A stretch of DNA of 9,608 nt from Desulfurococcales archaeon (GTDB lineage Archaea > Thermoproteota > Thermoprotei_A > Sulfolobales > NBVN01), in NCBI GenBank assembly GCA_021160415.1, contig JAGHCP010000048.1:1-9608 (forward strand). The letters are read 5' to 3'. Below the pieces are notes generated by a model, which saw only the letters and a list, made by a program, of their open reading frames with translations, was not told where the DNA came from and did not search any database. Position numbers and translations under genes: made by a program. Shown here one piece after another: positions 1 to 6,107 of this stretch (position 1 is its first letter; every line of letters begins with the position of its first letter).

Positions 1-592
1 AATTAAGTCCTTCCCCGTAGAACTTACTGTACTCGTCTATGGCGACGAACGTGACTGCAAGCCCTTTCCATAACTTCTCATCTTTGAGTGAAGTTATTCC
101 TAGAGCTGCTTCCGCGTCCCGCATTATGTGTGGGGTGACTTTCCACAGGAGGGGTGGGTAAAGACCTAACTCACTCAGTCCTGCCTTACGCGCCAGGTAC
201 GCGAGCTCCATAGGGTTGAACCTCTGAAGCATGGTTGTTAGGGAAGCAGCAACCGCAAGCACCCTTAAGGCAATGACTGCGGAAACTGTAAGGGAGCCTG
301 TGAAGGGAAGCGTTGTCAGGAAGTTCCATGCGGCGGGTATTAAGGCCAGAATGAATGCGTAGGCAAGCCCCTCAAGCATTCCCTGCGTGAAGGACTGAAC
401 GCCGAGCAGAGCCAAAGCTATTAGCACCCCTAGTAACCCTTCCCGGGCAACGGCAATTACGAGCACGGCGTAAAGCGCGTGGAGAAGTATTGGTGTGTGC
501 TTAACTTCCTTGTCGCCCCCTATGAATACGGACCTATATATGAGCTCAGCCGCTGCTGAGAGCAGATTCCCTACGAGTTTACCAATGTTCAG
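1..592 (-). CDS. ECF transporter transmembrane coupling protein EcfT, partial (C-terminus beyond left edge)
   Basis: Reading the minus strand from 592 gives 197 uninterrupted codons that run off the window. The product is hydrophobic, with membrane segments at about residues 35-65, 70-95 and 102-121. It carries an EcfT-like stretch LTTMLQRFNPMELAYLARKAG (about 118-138), which resembles the family pattern TT..P.EL...L. This is followed by an amphipathic cytoplasmic part (about 145-175) where EcfT normally contacts the ATPases. EcfT links the substrate-binding S component to the ATPases in the membrane. There is no ATG, GTG or TTG near the beginning. The frame opens after a TAA at 608-610, and a strong Shine-Dalgarno GAGGTGAT (599-606) sits 6 nt before a CTG at 590-592, which overlaps the ATPase stop as CTGA. 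I therefore choose CTG as the start. Identity rests on sequence character and operon position. Confidence 0.78.
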   Translation of the reverse strand, partial: MNIGKLVGNLLSAAAELIYRSVFIGGDKEVKHTPILLHALYAVLVIAVAREGLLGVLIALALLGVQSFTQGMLEGLAYAFILALIPAAWNFLTTLPFTGSLTVSAVIALRVLAVAASLTTMLQRFNPMELAYLARKAGLSELGLYPPLLWKVTPHIMRDAEAALGITSLKDEKLWKGLAVTFVAIDEYSKFYGEGLN

Positions 593-1827
593 AGCCTTAT
601 CACCTCGTTAGCTATTCTAAGCACGTCCGGGTCATGTGTAGCTATTAGGAAACCTGTACCTAGCTCCGCGGCCTCCCTAATAGCTTCTAACACTTCAACC
701 TTGTTTAGGGGGTCGAGCCCGATAGTTGGTTCATCCATTAATACGACTGAAGCACCCCTCCCTAAAGCTGAGGCTATAGCTCCCCTTCTTCTCTCGCCTG
801 AGCTTAACCTCCCTATAGGGGTGGATGCTGCTTTCTCAAGACCGAATCTCTTAAGGAGGTCGAAGCCGTTGCTCCCCACTTCCTTAAGGAGTGTGGGAGC
901 TGTGAAGTAGAGCAGAGGGTTATCGGGGATGTAGAGAATCTTCCCTGAGGCTTTAACGAAGGTTCTGCCGTATCTTACAGCGGAAACGATGACCTTAAGG
1001 AGGGTTGACTTCCCGATCCCTGAGGGCCCGATAACTACAGTTACCCCGCCCTCCTCAACTGTGAAGGACACGTTCCTGAGGACTTCCTTCTCTGAACCCG
1101 GATGCCTGAAGCTGGCTATCCTCACTTCAAGCACCGCCCCACCCTTAGGGTTTGGCGGTTCAAGCACTTCCAGCCTTTCCTCAGGCTCCGCGTAGATTTC
1201 GGGGGTATATGCGCGGAGCTCGCCACCCACTAAAGCGTAAATCTCAGAAGCCAGACCATCCCAAAAAGATGGGTTGTGGTCAATTATGAGGGCTGACCTT
1301 CCTTCTTTAAGTAGTGATTTCACTGCGTCCTTAACCCTCAACGAATTCTCCAAGTCAAGGTGGGACGTTGGCTCGTCGAGCAGGAGTAGTTCCTTACCCG
1401 AGGCTTCTGCTGCCGCGATCGCAAGCCTCTGCGTCTCCCCCGCACTTAAGGTGTATGTTGATCTGTCCTTTAAGGGTTGGAGTCCATACTGGGTTAAATG
1501 GGCCTCTATTTCCTTATCAGTGATGCAATTGCTGAACGACGCAATCTCGGACCAGACGTACGGTGTGGCGATCCCGAACCATGGCTCCTGTGGGAGGTAA
1601 CCTATAGCCTTCACTCTAGTTTCTAAGTCAGGGTGTATTAATCCCTTGACAAACCCTCCGAATATGTTCGGGATCGCCCCTGAGATCACCCTCAAAAAAG
1701 TTGTTTTTCCCGATCCGGAGGGCCCGGCTACTACTACTGCTTCACCCTCACTCAATTCCAGGGTCGCGTGCTTGATTATCTCCCGCCCCTGAAGCTGTAC
1801 CTTAACTCCCCGTATCTTTAGCTTCAC
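589..1827 (-). CDS. Fused double-domain ECF-type ABC ATPase (EcfA-EcfA' in one chain)
   Basis: This 412-residue protein contains two ABC nucleotide-binding domains in tandem and would power an ECF importer from the cytoplasmic face. Domain 1 has Walker A GPSGSGKT (35-42), Q-loop Gln80 in LPQEP, signature LSAGE (127-131), Walker B LLLLDE (147-152) and H-loop His184. Domain 2 has Walker A GPSGIGKS (267-274), signature LSSGE (341-345), Walker B with D365-E366 and H-loop His398. At the second Q-loop the motif reads YIPDNP, with Asp302 where Gln is expected. Domain 2 is also short (about 180 residues), with a reduced helical region. The start is GTG, preceded by GAGG 9 nt upstream. The first 26 bp overlap the end of the S-component gene, and its TGA overlaps the start of EcfT, which implies translational coupling. 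Fused EcfA pairs are common in archaea. The transported substrate cannot be read from this protein. Confidence 0.9.
   Translation of the reverse strand: MKLKIRGVKVQLQGREIIKHATLELSEGEAVVVAGPSGSGKTTFLRVISGAIPNIFGGFVKGLIHPDLETRVKAIGYLPQEPWFGIATPYVWSEIASFSNCITDKEIEAHLTQYGLQPLKDRSTYTLSAGETQRLAIAAAEASGKELLLLDEPTSHLDLENSLRVKDAVKSLLKEGRSALIIDHNPSFWDGLASEIYALVGGELRAYTPEIYAEPEERLEVLEPPNPKGGAVLEVRIASFRHPGSEKEVLRNVSFTVEEGGVTVVIGPSGIGKSTLLKVIVSAVRYGRTFVKASGKILYIPDNPLLYFTAPTLLKEVGSNGFDLLKRFGLEKAASTPIGRLSSGERRRGAIASALGRGASVVLMDEPTIGLDPLNKVEVLEAIREAAELGTGFLIATHDPDVLRIANEVIRL
599..606 (-). promoter_or_regulatory. Shine-Dalgarno that decides the CTG start of ecfT
   Basis: The minus strand reads GAGGTGAT, a full match to the archaeal anti-Shine-Dalgarno AUCACCUC. 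It lies inside the last codons of the ATPase gene and 6 nt before the CTG at 590-592. An alternative ATT codon (584-586) would be 12 nt away. Confidence 0.65.
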
Positions 1828-2569
1828 TACCGACAGCCTCTCTGACGAAAGCCGCTATTGGTGAAGCTACAGCTAGGCCGACGAATACCTGGCCGTAATT
1901 TACTGGTATCTCCGTAGCTGCCTGTATTGGTGGGGACTTGAGCACCACAGGGTTCACAAAGAAGTACTCGTAGAGGAAGTATCCAAGCACCATGAGCGAC
2001 CCTCCAATGATTATTGAGAGGGCAATATGAATGTTCCTTCCTCCCTTAGCGAGAGCTGCGTAAATAAGCAATGCCGCTACGATTGCTCCAATGGTTAGCC
2101 AGAAAGCTCCTGGAAGGTAGGTGTTGAAGCCCACAGAGCTTATTTTAAGGCCTAACACCTGTATGGGTGCTGATGAAACGGTTGCTTTCCCCGACAGCTG
2201 GGTGTAACCAATGAAGGCAATTACTGCCCCCACAGCTATCCCGGTTATTACTGACGCTACCTTACTTCTGGCGAGGCTCCAACCCTTTAACCTACTTATC
2301 AAGTAAGCAACAGTGAACCCCTCGATGAACTTAATGATGAGCGTGCCCGGCGAGTAATAGCTGTAACCCGTGGTTAGGTCCGCGAGGGCTGAACCAACTC
2401 CGCCAGCGACTGCTGCTGTTAGAGGGTTCGTCAGGACGGCCGCGACGTAGATAGCTGTTTCGCCAAGGTTGAAGTACCCTCCTGTCGCGGGTGTTGACAC
2501 CTGAACCACGACGGTAGCGACGTAAACAACCGCCGTGTAGAGAGCCGCCTTTATGATGTCAAACTTCAC
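1802..2569 (-). CDS. ECF transporter S component (substrate-binding membrane protein), ECF-ribofla_trS-like
   Basis: From the GTG at 2569 this is a 255-residue polytopic membrane protein. The N-terminal part has a membrane helix, then GGYFNLGETAIYVAA, then a glycine/alanine-rich segment with GSALADLTTGY, then TLIIKFIEGFTVAYLISRL. That order is typical of S components of the PF07155 type (formerly DUF1393). These proteins bind a vitamin or similar micronutrient and associate with EcfT and the ATPases. It is longer than the usual 170-200 residues: a polar stretch after the fourth helix (SGKATVSSAPIQVLG onward) and extra C-terminal hydrophobic segments account for this. A TTG at 2584 would add five residues, but GGGGTGATC lies between it and the GTG, so I prefer GTG. 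It heads the operon S - ATPase - EcfT. Its specificity is unknown. Confidence 0.85.
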   Translation of the reverse strand: MKFDIIKAALYTAVVYVATVVVQVSTPATGGYFNLGETAIYVAAVLTNPLTAAVAGGVGSALADLTTGYSYYSPGTLIIKFIEGFTVAYLISRLKGWSLARSKVASVITGIAVGAVIAFIGYTQLSGKATVSSAPIQVLGLKISSVGFNTYLPGAFWLTIGAIVAALLIYAALAKGGRNIHIALSIIIGGSLMVLGYFLYEYFFVNPVVLKSPPIQAATEIPVNYGQVFVGLAVASPIAAFVREAVGSEAKDTGS

Positions 2570-2571
2570 GT

Positions 2572-2581
2572 GATCACCCCT
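2572..2581 (-). promoter_or_regulatory. Shine-Dalgarno favouring the GTG start of the S component
   Basis: The minus strand reads AGGGGTGATC, ending 2 nt before the GTG at 2567-2569. It lies downstream of the alternative TTG (2582-2584), which itself has no recognisable ribosome-binding site. Confidence 0.5.
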
Positions 2582-2612
2582 CAATAGTTTACGTTCTTGA
2601 TTTAGGGGTTAA

Positions 2613-2633
2613 CTTCAATATTTGCTTCAATAT
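2613..2633 (-). promoter_or_regulatory. Candidate promoter / direct-repeat operator of the ECF operon
   Basis: The 9-mer ATATTGAAG occurs twice on the minus strand (2625-2633 and 2613-2621), exactly 12 bp apart. The downstream copy includes an AAATATTG element (2616-2623), which is a plausible archaeal TATA box 46 nt before the GTG start. The stop of the upstream PLP-fold gene lies only a few bases away, so read-through from that gene is also possible. The repeat is seen directly; the promoter role is inferred. Confidence 0.35.
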
Positions 2634-2638
2634 CGGTC

Positions 2639-3976
2639 TCAGTGCTTCAGGAGGTCCAAAGCCTTCGATGTTAGGGAGTAGAGCTTCCTTCCACGCTTCG
2701 AGGGTGCATGAACCTGAGAAACATACCCTAAGCTGTGGAGTTCATCGACATGCTGGTAAACAGCGCGCAAGCTAATCTTAAAGCCTCTCTCCTCGGACAA
2801 TGTTTTCCATATGGCGTAAGGGTGCATGGGTCCTTTCAATGATAGAACCTCAAGTATTGCAGCCTTCGTTTTACCTAAACTCGACGGAGAAGTTCCTGCC
2901 CTATACCCAGTGATTGACAGCATGCTGTAAACAGCTACTGCGTCCGGCGGAGCGTCTCCGCTTACGATAGCTAACACGTTCTGCTTCGGGTTGAGGTTCA
3001 GCGTGTTAAGCGCGGCTATGGGGGAAGCGCCCACAGGACCTGTCATGAATCCCTCCAGATGTGATAGCTGAAGTGAGGCCTCCAAAGCTTCTTCTTCGCA
3101 TACATTTACTAACTCGCCTCCAGACTCACTAATTATTTCATCTATAAAGTCCTTGAAGGCAGGTGACTCAACATATATGTCGACTATCGTGGGTGATTTA
3201 ACACACCCTTTAACACCTATGAATCGTGCGTTAATCCCGAGATCCTTAAGCGCTGACCACATCGCGGTCAGGAGGGCTCCGTTACCAACGGGCACAATTA
3301 TAGTGGTTTCGCTACCCTTTAATGCGGGGAGTTCGTGGAGGAGCTCATACGCCAGCGTTCGATACCCGTCGATTAAGTACGGATTCGTGGGGAGTGCAAC
3401 CATAACTCCCTCCTGCCCCACGTATTTGGATGCTTTATTCAGTGCTTCCTCATAGTTCAGCGTCAACACCACATCGTCGGCAAGGATTAAGGTCTTCGCC
3501 ACCTTTATAGGAAGTGCATTCTCAGGCACGAAAACCTTACACTTAATGCCTGCTCTCCTGCAGTAGCTACTTAGGGACACACCCATGTCCCCCATTGATG
3601 GGGATACGACCATTCTGGCACGCATGTGTTTAGCTGCGGAAACAAGCGTCGCGGATCCCCTGTCTATGAACGTGCCTGTAGGGTTCCTTGACTCAACCTT
3701 CAGGAAGAGCTTCCCGACGTTAGCGCTCCTAGCAATTCTTGAGGCCTTAATGATCGGCGTCCACCCCTCACCTAAAGAAATCTTCGTGGTGATATCTCCT
3801 GAGAAGAGTAAGGGGGACCACCCCCAAACACCTTCCTTGGATATAGGCTGTGCGAAGCCGCTTATCTTGGGAATGAGGAACCCGCCGCACTTCGGGCAGG
3901 ATATAGACGGCATTACCTCACTCACAATGTGCCCGCATCTTGAGCATTGGAGCCAGGGCTTCGATTTACTTGTCAA
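2639..3976 (-). CDS. Threonine-synthase-like PLP-fold protein lacking the catalytic lysine, fused to a PadR-like winged-helix domain
   Basis: Three parts are visible in 445 residues. A zinc ribbon holds C11-x2-C14 and C27-x2-C30. A fold-type II PLP domain (about 50-355) begins with LGEGWTP (68-74). A winged helix-turn-helix (about 367-445) contains KGPMHPYAIW and a recognition helix near 402-416, followed by a basic wing KRGRK. The threonine-synthase motif NPTGSFKDRG here reads NPTGTFIDRG: Ile104 (ATA, 3665-3667) stands where the Schiff-base lysine should be. The cofactor-contact loop normally like TGNAS is MGDMG (128-132), and the phosphate loop is GNGALL (231-236). The frame is intact, so this looks like a conserved-fold non-enzyme that may sense a ligand and bind DNA. 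The start is TTG: the upstream frame closes with TGA, and any later start would remove the first zinc cysteines. A catalytic threonine synthase is unlikely. Confidence 0.8.
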   Translation of the reverse strand: MTSKSKPWLQCSRCGHIVSEVMPSISCPKCGGFLIPKISGFAQPISKEGVWGWSPLLFSGDITTKISLGEGWTPIIKASRIARSANVGKLFLKVESRNPTGTFIDRGSATLVSAAKHMRARMVVSPSMGDMGVSLSSYCRRAGIKCKVFVPENALPIKVAKTLILADDVVLTLNYEEALNKASKYVGQEGVMVALPTNPYLIDGYRTLAYELLHELPALKGSETTIIVPVGNGALLTAMWSALKDLGINARFIGVKGCVKSPTIVDIYVESPAFKDFIDEIISESGGELVNVCEEEALEASLQLSHLEGFMTGPVGASPIAALNTLNLNPKQNVLAIVSGDAPPDAVAVYSMLSITGYRAGTSPSSLGKTKAAILEVLSLKGPMHPYAIWKTLSEERGFKISLRAVYQHVDELHSLGYVSQVHAPSKRGRKLYSLTSKALDLLKH

Positions 3977-4005
3977 CGGTCTTTCCCTACATCAAGGTCT
4001 GCTTA

Positions 4006-4017
4006 GGTTTAATTAAG
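4006..4017 (-). promoter_or_regulatory. TATA-like element of the PLP-fold/winged-helix gene
   Basis: The minus strand reads CTTAATTAAACC, with the TTAATTAA core at 4009-4016. The core lies 32 nt before the TTG start, which fits a very short leader if transcription starts about 25 bp downstream. No strong Shine-Dalgarno precedes the TTG. Confidence 0.45.
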
Positions 4018-4036
4018 GGCTTAGCTTGAATATCGT

Positions 4037-4063
4037 GTTAACCATTAACCTGTTTGGTCAGGT
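4037..4063. promoter_or_regulatory. Repeat cluster in the divergent promoter region (candidate operator)
   Basis: Between the two divergent TATA-like elements are a GTTAAC palindrome (4037-4042), the tandem TTAACCA-TTAACCT (4038-4051), and the inverted repeat ACCTG-TTTGGT-CAGGT (4048-4063). A site here could control both the leftward winged-helix gene and the rightward NUDIX gene. The repeats are seen directly; regulator binding is inferred. Confidence 0.35.
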
Positions 4064-4078
4064 AAGGATTGGGTGGGT

Positions 4079-4090
4079 ATGATATATTTT
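4079..4090 (+). promoter_or_regulatory. TATA box of the NUDIX gene
   Basis: ATGATATATTTT on the plus strand, preceded by G-rich GGGTGGGT, is a good archaeal TATA box. It lies 34 nt before the ATG at 4125. No clear Shine-Dalgarno is visible, so a short-leader or leaderless transcript is plausible. Confidence 0.55.
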
Positions 4091-4124
4091 CTCCTTCAGT
4101 ATTCCTCATTAGTCGGGATTCCTG

Positions 4125-4640
4125 ATGCGGCCTGAAGTTGCGGTCGGGGCGATAGTCCTTAGGAATGATGAGATCCTACTAGTTAAGAGGAGGTTCAACC
4201 CTTCTGCGGGGTTTTGGGCTATTCCGGGGGGTCACGTTGAGGAGGGTGAGTTCCTGGAGGAGGCGGTGAGGCGGGAACTGCTGGAGGAGACAGGGCTTAA
4301 GGCACTTAAGTTAAGGCCCTATGCCGTCACGGAGTACATCGGAACTCAAGGGGAGTCAGTGAAGTATCACTACGTGATCATTGATTTCTTAGTTGATGAT
4401 TTCGAGGGTTCCGTCAGGATGAATGAGGAATCGACTGATATAGGCTTCTTCAGACTTAAGGAGGCTTTAAGGATGAACCTTGCGATCTCAACGCGGAAAG
4501 CGATACATTCCCTTCTAGGCATTAACGCCAGGAAATACGAGGTTGTGGTGATTGGGAGTAGGGTGGAGTTGAGTAGGTATGACGCTGAGGTTAAGAGACT
4601 CTTGGAGCTTGAGTCAGCAAAACTTGGAGGTTTGGATTAA
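4125..4640 (+). CDS. NUDIX family hydrolase (MutT / ADP-ribose pyrophosphatase-like)
   Basis: The 171-residue protein has a complete Nudix box Gx5Ex7REUxEExGU: Gly36, Glu42, Arg50-Glu51, Glu54-Glu55 and Gly57. It sits after the usual N-terminal strands (VAVGAIVLRNDEILLVKRR) and the WAIPGG turn. The glutamates bind the divalent metals used to cleave a nucleoside diphosphate linked to another group, in the cytoplasm. The substrate may be ADP-ribose, an oxidised nucleotide or a cofactor, and cannot be assigned. About 40 residues after the fold (from about 128, beginning LGINARKYE) form a charged tail ending in a likely helix (AEVKRLLELESAKL). It is the only plus-strand gene here, is transcribed divergently from the PLP-fold/winged-helix gene, and ends overlapping the stop of livF. 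Confidence 0.9.
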   Translation: MRPEVAVGAIVLRNDEILLVKRRFNPSAGFWAIPGGHVEEGEFLEEAVRRELLEETGLKALKLRPYAVTEYIGTQGESVKYHYVIIDFLVDDFEGSVRMNEESTDIGFFRLKEALRMNLAISTRKAIHSLLGINARKYEVVVIGSRVELSRYDAEVKRLLELESAKLGGLD

Positions 4641-5356
4641 ATTATTAGGTAGGCTTTCTTCAGCCTTTCATCGTTCAGTAAGGCCTTGCCTTCACCTTCG
4701 AGAACTATCTGCCCCATCTCCATCACGTAGGCCCTGTCGGCAATCTCCAAGGAGTTCTTCACGTGCTGCTCCACGATCAGGATCGTCATGTTGGCCTCAT
4801 CCCTTAGCTTGACGACAGTGTCGAACACCTCCAACACTATCTTAGGTGCTAACCCTAGAGAAGGCTCGTCGAACATCAGAACCTCAGGTCTTGACATGAT
4901 TGCCCTTGCGATGGCAAGCATCTGCGCTTCACCGCCTGAGAGGGTGCCTGCTATCTGGTTCCTTCTCTCCTTAAGCCTCGGGAAGAGGGAGAACACGAAC
5001 TCCAAGGTGTCGTCCATTTTCTCCTGAGCCTTCTTCGTATAGGCACCCGCCACTAAGTTTTCATACACCGTCAGCGGGTTGAATATACCTCTACCTTCGG
5101 GAACCATGGTCACTCCTTCCTCAACGATTTTGTGTGTAGGTAGGTGACGTATGTCCTTCCCTTTAAACCTTATTTCGCCATTGTAAAGCGTTGTCATCCG
5201 GAGAATCGTTCTTAGGGTTGTGGTCTTCCCGGCGCCATTGGGGCCTACCAACGCAACGATTTCTCCCTTATCTACCCTTAAGTTAATACCGTGGAGAACC
5301 CTGAATTCCCCGTAACCTGCCTCAACATTTTTCAGCTCAAGCATGGTTTCGGCCAT
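4637..5356 (-). CDS. livF: Branched-chain amino-acid type ABC transporter ATP-binding protein LivF
   Basis: From the ATG at 5356 this is 239 residues, the usual LivF length. It shows A-loop Tyr15, Walker A GPNGAGKT (38-45), the LivF-style PEGRGIF in place of a glutamine Q-loop (86-92), signature LSGGE (139-143), Walker B VLMFDE (159-164) and H-loop His198 in VEQH. With LivG it forms the ATPase pair that drives LivH/LivM. A GTG at 5363-5365 would add three residues, but it lies within the Shine-Dalgarno GGAGGTGG (5362-5369), which is correctly spaced for the ATG, so I prefer the ATG. It is the last gene of livHMGF, 13 nt after the livG stop, and its stop codon shares TTAA (4637-4640) with the converging NUDIX gene. 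Confidence 0.93.
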   Translation of the reverse strand: MAETMLELKNVEAGYGEFRVLHGINLRVDKGEIVALVGPNGAGKTTTLRTILRMTTLYNGEIRFKGKDIRHLPTHKIVEEGVTMVPEGRGIFNPLTVYENLVAGAYTKKAQEKMDDTLEFVFSLFPRLKERRNQIAGTLSGGEAQMLAIARAIMSRPEVLMFDEPSLGLAPKIVLEVFDTVVKLRDEANMTILIVEQHVKNSLEIADRAYVMEMGQIVLEGEGKALLNDERLKKAYLII

Positions 5357-5361
5357 TGCAA

Positions 5362-5369
5362 CCACCTCC
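5362..5369 (-). promoter_or_regulatory. Shine-Dalgarno deciding the livF start
   Basis: The minus strand reads GGAGGTGG, followed by 5 nt and then the ATG at 5354-5356. The upstream GTG (5363-5365) falls inside this element and so is unlikely to be the start. Confidence 0.6.
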
Positions 5370-6107
5370 TCACAAGGGTTTAGTTCCTAAGTAAGCTTCA
5401 ATTACTCTCGGGTCATTAGCGATTTCCTCAGGCTTACCCTCAGCGATCTTCTGCCCCTCATGCATCACTATCAACCTGTTGCTCAAACCCATCACGAACC
5501 TCATCACGTGCTCTACTACGATCATAGTTAGGCCTTTCTCCTTATTTATCTTCCTAAGCACGTTAGCTAATTCCTCCATCTCATGCGGCCTTAGCCCGGC
5601 GGCAACCTCATCCAGCAGTAGTAGCTTCGGACCCGTCGCTAAAGCCCTAGCTAAGTCAACGAGTTTATGCTCGATTAACGTTATTTCCCTACCAAGGACA
5701 TCAAACTTCTCCTCAGGCATCCCTATGAAGCGGAGTATCTCGGCGGCCTTCTCCCTAGCCTTACGGACGCTCTTTATCCTTAGTAAGGCACCTACAGTAA
5801 CCGTGTCCAGCACGGTCATCTTCTTGAAGGGCCTTACTTTCTGCCAGGTCCTCAAAATGCCTTTCTGCGCAATTATGTGGGGCTGCAACCCAGTTATCTC
5901 CTGACCGAGGAAAACCACATGCCCTTCCTCCGGAGTATACACGCCCGTTATGCAGTTGAAGAGCGTTGTCTTACCAGCTCCGTTCGGGCCTATCAGTCCA
6001 AGTATCTCCCCCTCATATACCTTGAAGGACACCTTATTGACAGCTATGATTCCACCGAACCTCTTAACAACACCGTTAACTTCAAGCACGGCTTTGCCTG
6101 AGCTCAT
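5370..6107 (-). CDS. livG: Branched-chain amino-acid type ABC transporter ATP-binding protein LivG
   Basis: At 245 residues it has Walker A GPNGAGKT (40-47), Q-loop Gln89 in RTWQKVRPF, Walker B LLLLDE (162-167), H-loop His200 in VEH, and the LivG-typical C-terminal VIEAYLG. It pairs with LivF to energise uptake. The ABC signature is strongly altered: where LSGGQ or LSYGEQ is expected it reads ITLIE (142-146), so the glycine that contacts the partner's ATP is missing. From memory, comparable LTLVE-type sequences occur in some archaeal LivG proteins, so this may be a subfamily trait rather than damage. The ATG overlaps the livM stop as ATGA (6104-6107), with Shine-Dalgarno GAGGTGA (6114-6120) 6 nt upstream. 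It lies in the livHMGF operon. Confidence 0.92.
   Translation of the reverse strand: MSSGKAVLEVNGVVKRFGGIIAVNKVSFKVYEGEILGLIGPNGAGKTTLFNCITGVYTPEEGHVVFLGQEITGLQPHIIAQKGILRTWQKVRPFKKMTVLDTVTVGALLRIKSVRKAREKAAEILRFIGMPEEKFDVLGREITLIEHKLVDLARALATGPKLLLLDEVAAGLRPHEMEELANVLRKINKEKGLTMIVVEHVMRFVMGLSNRLIVMHEGQKIAEGKPEEIANDPRVIEAYLGTKPL

Noticed and set aside
2639..3976. Calling this gene thrC, an active threonine synthase
   Set aside because: The PLP-binding lysine is Ile104 and the neighbouring cofactor loop is altered, so an enzymatic call is not supported by the sequence.
3153..4016. Plus-strand open frames of 100 and 143 codons inside the PLP-fold gene
   Set aside because: They are antisense to a gene with clear domains, show no recognisable protein features, and lack ribosome-binding sites.
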